Part shown: positions 62,525 through 64,000 of the stretch, piece after piece | How positions within the stretch are numbered: the stretch's first letter is position 1 | Layout: each line of letters opens with the position of its first letter | NCBI GenBank assembly: GCA_964647825.1 | Contig: CAZYJL010000008.1 | Span: 17,365 to 81,364, forward strand | Direction: 5' to 3' | Source: VFKI01 sp964647825 | GTDB lineage: Bacteria; Pseudomonadota; Gammaproteobacteria; DSM-16500 | Length of the DNA stretch: 64,000 nucleotides | Notes under the pieces: model-generated | What the model saw: the letters and a program-made list of their open reading frames with translations, nothing else | The model's database searches: none | Told to the model about the DNA's origin: nothing | Made by a program: the position numbers and the translations under genes

Positions 62525-63544
62525 ATGCATATTTTGTTTTACGACGTCGCCACACCGAAATGCTACACAGATCAAACACGTCTACGCGAAGGGCTAGGCG
62601 GTACAGAGGCAACGATTACACGCATTGCGCACGCACTCGCTGCGCATGGCCATGCAGTCACCGTCGCACAACACTGTCGAAAATCCAATGAAGATGTCAA
62701 AAGCAATGGCGTTCATTACGTTTCACTCAAAACCGCTGATACACAACATCCCGATGCTGTCATTCTATTGCGCGACCGCAAATGGCTAAAATACATTGGC
62801 GACACTTTCCCACGGGCACGTCGTTTTTTCTGGCTACACAATATGCCTTCAAAAAAATTATACGATGTGCGCCATTTGCTTATTCAGTATCACTTTGAAA
62901 TTATCGCAGTGTCACAATTTCATCAAAAACAAATTCAAAAAAGGCTCAAAGGAAAATGGTATCAACGTTTATTAAACCCTTTCCAGCAACAAAAAATTAT
63001 TACTGTACATAAGTTATTTAATCCTATCGATGACTCGCTCAATAAAAATAACACCCCTGTAAACATGTCAAAATTATTTTTCGCCAGCAGGCCTGACAAA
63101 GGTCTCGATAGCACACTGCAAACTTTTACCGAACTCTTGAAATACTGCCCGGAATTTGAATTATCTATTGCGACGTATGCTGAATGGGACAAACAAAAGA
63201 AATTACCGCCTCAAGTTAAATTTCTTGGCTCACTTTCACAAACTGAATTAATGCAACACATCCGTGAATCTTTTTGTGTGTTTTATCCACAAACCATACG
63301 CTGCGAGACATTTGGCCTTATTTATGCAGAATCCAATGCCGTGGGCACACCCGTCCTCGCCCATGATTTTGGTGCCGCACGAGAAGTACTTAGCAATCCT
63401 GAACAACTGATCAATGGCAAAAAAACAAATAAAATAATAGAAAAAATTATCTCATGGAAAAAAAATCGACCTATTGTACAAGCAAATCCGTCATTTCGAC
63501 TGAGCCATGTCTGCGACACATGGCTAAATTTACTTAATAACTAG
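62525..63544 (+). CDS. Glycosyltransferase (GT4-like)
   Basis: 339 aa. N-terminal MHILFYDVATPKCYTDQTRL then GLGGTEATITRIAHALAAHGHAVTV, the Rossmann start and acceptor loop of GT-B enzymes; FFWLHNMPSKKLYD; FFASRPDKGLDSTLQTFTEL; VKFLGSLSQTELMQHI; CETFGLIYAESNAVGTPVLA with the E...E motif of GT4; and HDFGAAREVL. Soluble, no membrane helix. Acceptor and sugar unknown. Likely transcribed alone from the promoter upstream. Confidence 0.9.
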   Translation: MHILFYDVATPKCYTDQTRLREGLGGTEATITRIAHALAAHGHAVTVAQHCRKSNEDVKSNGVHYVSLKTADTQHPDAVILLRDRKWLKYIGDTFPRARRFFWLHNMPSKKLYDVRHLLIQYHFEIIAVSQFHQKQIQKRLKGKWYQRLLNPFQQQKIITVHKLFNPIDDSLNKNNTPVNMSKLFFASRPDKGLDSTLQTFTELLKYCPEFELSIATYAEWDKQKKLPPQVKFLGSLSQTELMQHIRESFCVFYPQTIRCETFGLIYAESNAVGTPVLAHDFGAAREVLSNPEQLINGKKTNKIIEKIISWKKNRPIVQANPSFRLSHVCDTWLNLLNN

Positions 63545-63764
63545 CAAACGTAATCTGACTCTCGTTGCCACACTTCAAAATATACTTTAAAAATTCTTTT
63601 AAAAAAAAACAAAAAAAGAATTAAACAATTAAAAAAAATTATTTTAAATACAACCTCTCAATAAGAACAAAACACATTCTGTCATCCCAGCATGTTTAAT
63701 GTTTTCAATCATAGATCTTTTTAGCAAATAAATAATGGAAAGAAAATTAAAAATATCAGCCGCT

Positions 63765-63796
63765 CTGGATACCGCGCATAAAGCGCGGTATGACAG
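63765..63796. repeat. Dispersed palindrome, type A
   Basis: CTGGATACCGCGCATAAAGC then GCGGTATGACAG, identical over its length to 19958-19989. A type B element follows after 10 bp. Confidence 0.85.
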
Positions 63797-63806
63797 TGTG
63801 AATAAT

Positions 63807-63839
63807 CTTGTCATCCTGCGGTTCATCCACGAGATCCAG
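63807..63839. repeat. Dispersed palindrome, type B, decayed
   Basis: CTTGTCATCCTGCGGTTCAT then CCACGAGATCCAG is a degraded copy of the element at 19906-19938; the inverted repeat is broken at a few bases (CCTGCGG / CCACGAG). Paired with the type A element upstream, in the reverse order compared with the 19.9-kb pair. Confidence 0.75.
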
Positions 63840-64000
63840 AATGCTGATAAAAGTTACATGTTGAGTTTATTTTAAAGAAAGTCGATACCAGCTTAAAACG
63901 TGCTGACACAACAGGAATCACAACATGACAGAAATTAATGTAAATAAAAAACCCCGGAGTAATGTTATTAGCAAGAGTAGATGACTAATAAAATTAAACC

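Larger units (their letters stand above)
63545..64000. other. 456-bp gap to the window end, repeat-rich, no gene seen
   Basis: A/T-runs (63590-63650), a half palindrome CTGTCATCCCAGCATG near 63678, and one paired palindrome at 63765-63839. A short ATG frame at 63925 closes after 19 codons and is not called. Confidence 0.6.

Noticed and set aside
63925..63984. Short ATG frame near the window end
   Set aside because: It closes after 19 codons; no downstream continuation is visible.

Overview
The window reads as chromosomal sequence of a host-associated gammaproteobacterium, most like the order Legionellales (Legionella, Coxiella, Rickettsiella, Berkiella and relatives). Three things suggest this. 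Housekeeping genes keep gammaproteobacterial neighbourhoods (yajC-secD-secF, guaB-guaA-tadA, suhB next to divergent trmJ followed by a cysteine desulfurase). Base composition is AT-rich. Between housekeeping genes sit long, lysine/glutamate-rich, coiled-coil proteins of no recognised family and proteins with eukaryote-like features, as expected of an intracellular bacterium with a Dot/Icm-type effector repertoire. The assignment is inference: no rRNA or tRNA gene and no secretion-system gene lies in the window.

Layout. 1-5.2 kb: tail of a truncated gene, an effector-like 531-aa protein with a PPTY motif, waaA, rpe, a VOC protein and a Gly/Gln/Pro-rich mini-protein with a clear terminator. 5.2-5.8 kb: a HigBA/RelE-type toxin-antitoxin pair whose toxin carries an in-frame amber codon. 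6-12 kb: coiled-coil proteins, a threonine dehydratase and a small protein resembling the LPD7 domain of relaxases. 11.6-14.3 kb: dapB and a CPA2 antiporter. 14.3-20 kb: two large coiled-coil proteins and an 870-bp gap of repeats. 20.2-23.8 kb: a YhgE-like membrane protein and feoABC with a Fur-box-like site. 23.8-31.6 kb: a cNMP-domain patatin phospholipase and a 1963-aa FAAL-carrier-condensation-adenylation-carrier-PlsC megasynthase. 31.6-35.1 kb: a hydrolase and uvrA. 35.3-37.6 kb: two unknown proteins, one with an NLS-like tail. 37.6-46.3 kb: tadA, guaA, guaB, yajC-secD-secF and an amidase. 46.5-47.9 kb: a eukaryote-like protein kinase. 48-51.3 kb: suhB, trmJ, gtrA and a cysteine desulfurase. 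51.5-57.8 kb: a 2109-aa protein with a P-loop. 58-64 kb: bioY, three glycosyltransferase-type genes, xseA, and a repeat-rich end.

Most notable observations. (1) A short module resembling LPD7 recurs in four proteins (182, 560, 1091 and 2109 aa), suggesting an expanded lineage-specific family. (2) The hybrid synthase has a lipid acyltransferase where a thioesterase would normally be and sits beside a patatin phospholipase, suggesting a lipo-amino-acid or modified-lipid pathway. (3) The kinase and the unrelated protein at 36-37.6 kb share a C-terminal bipartite basic signature with identical spacing, which looks like a nuclear-targeting tail. (4) Dispersed palindromes of two related types recur between genes. 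All similarity statements come from reading the sequence by eye; no database search was run.
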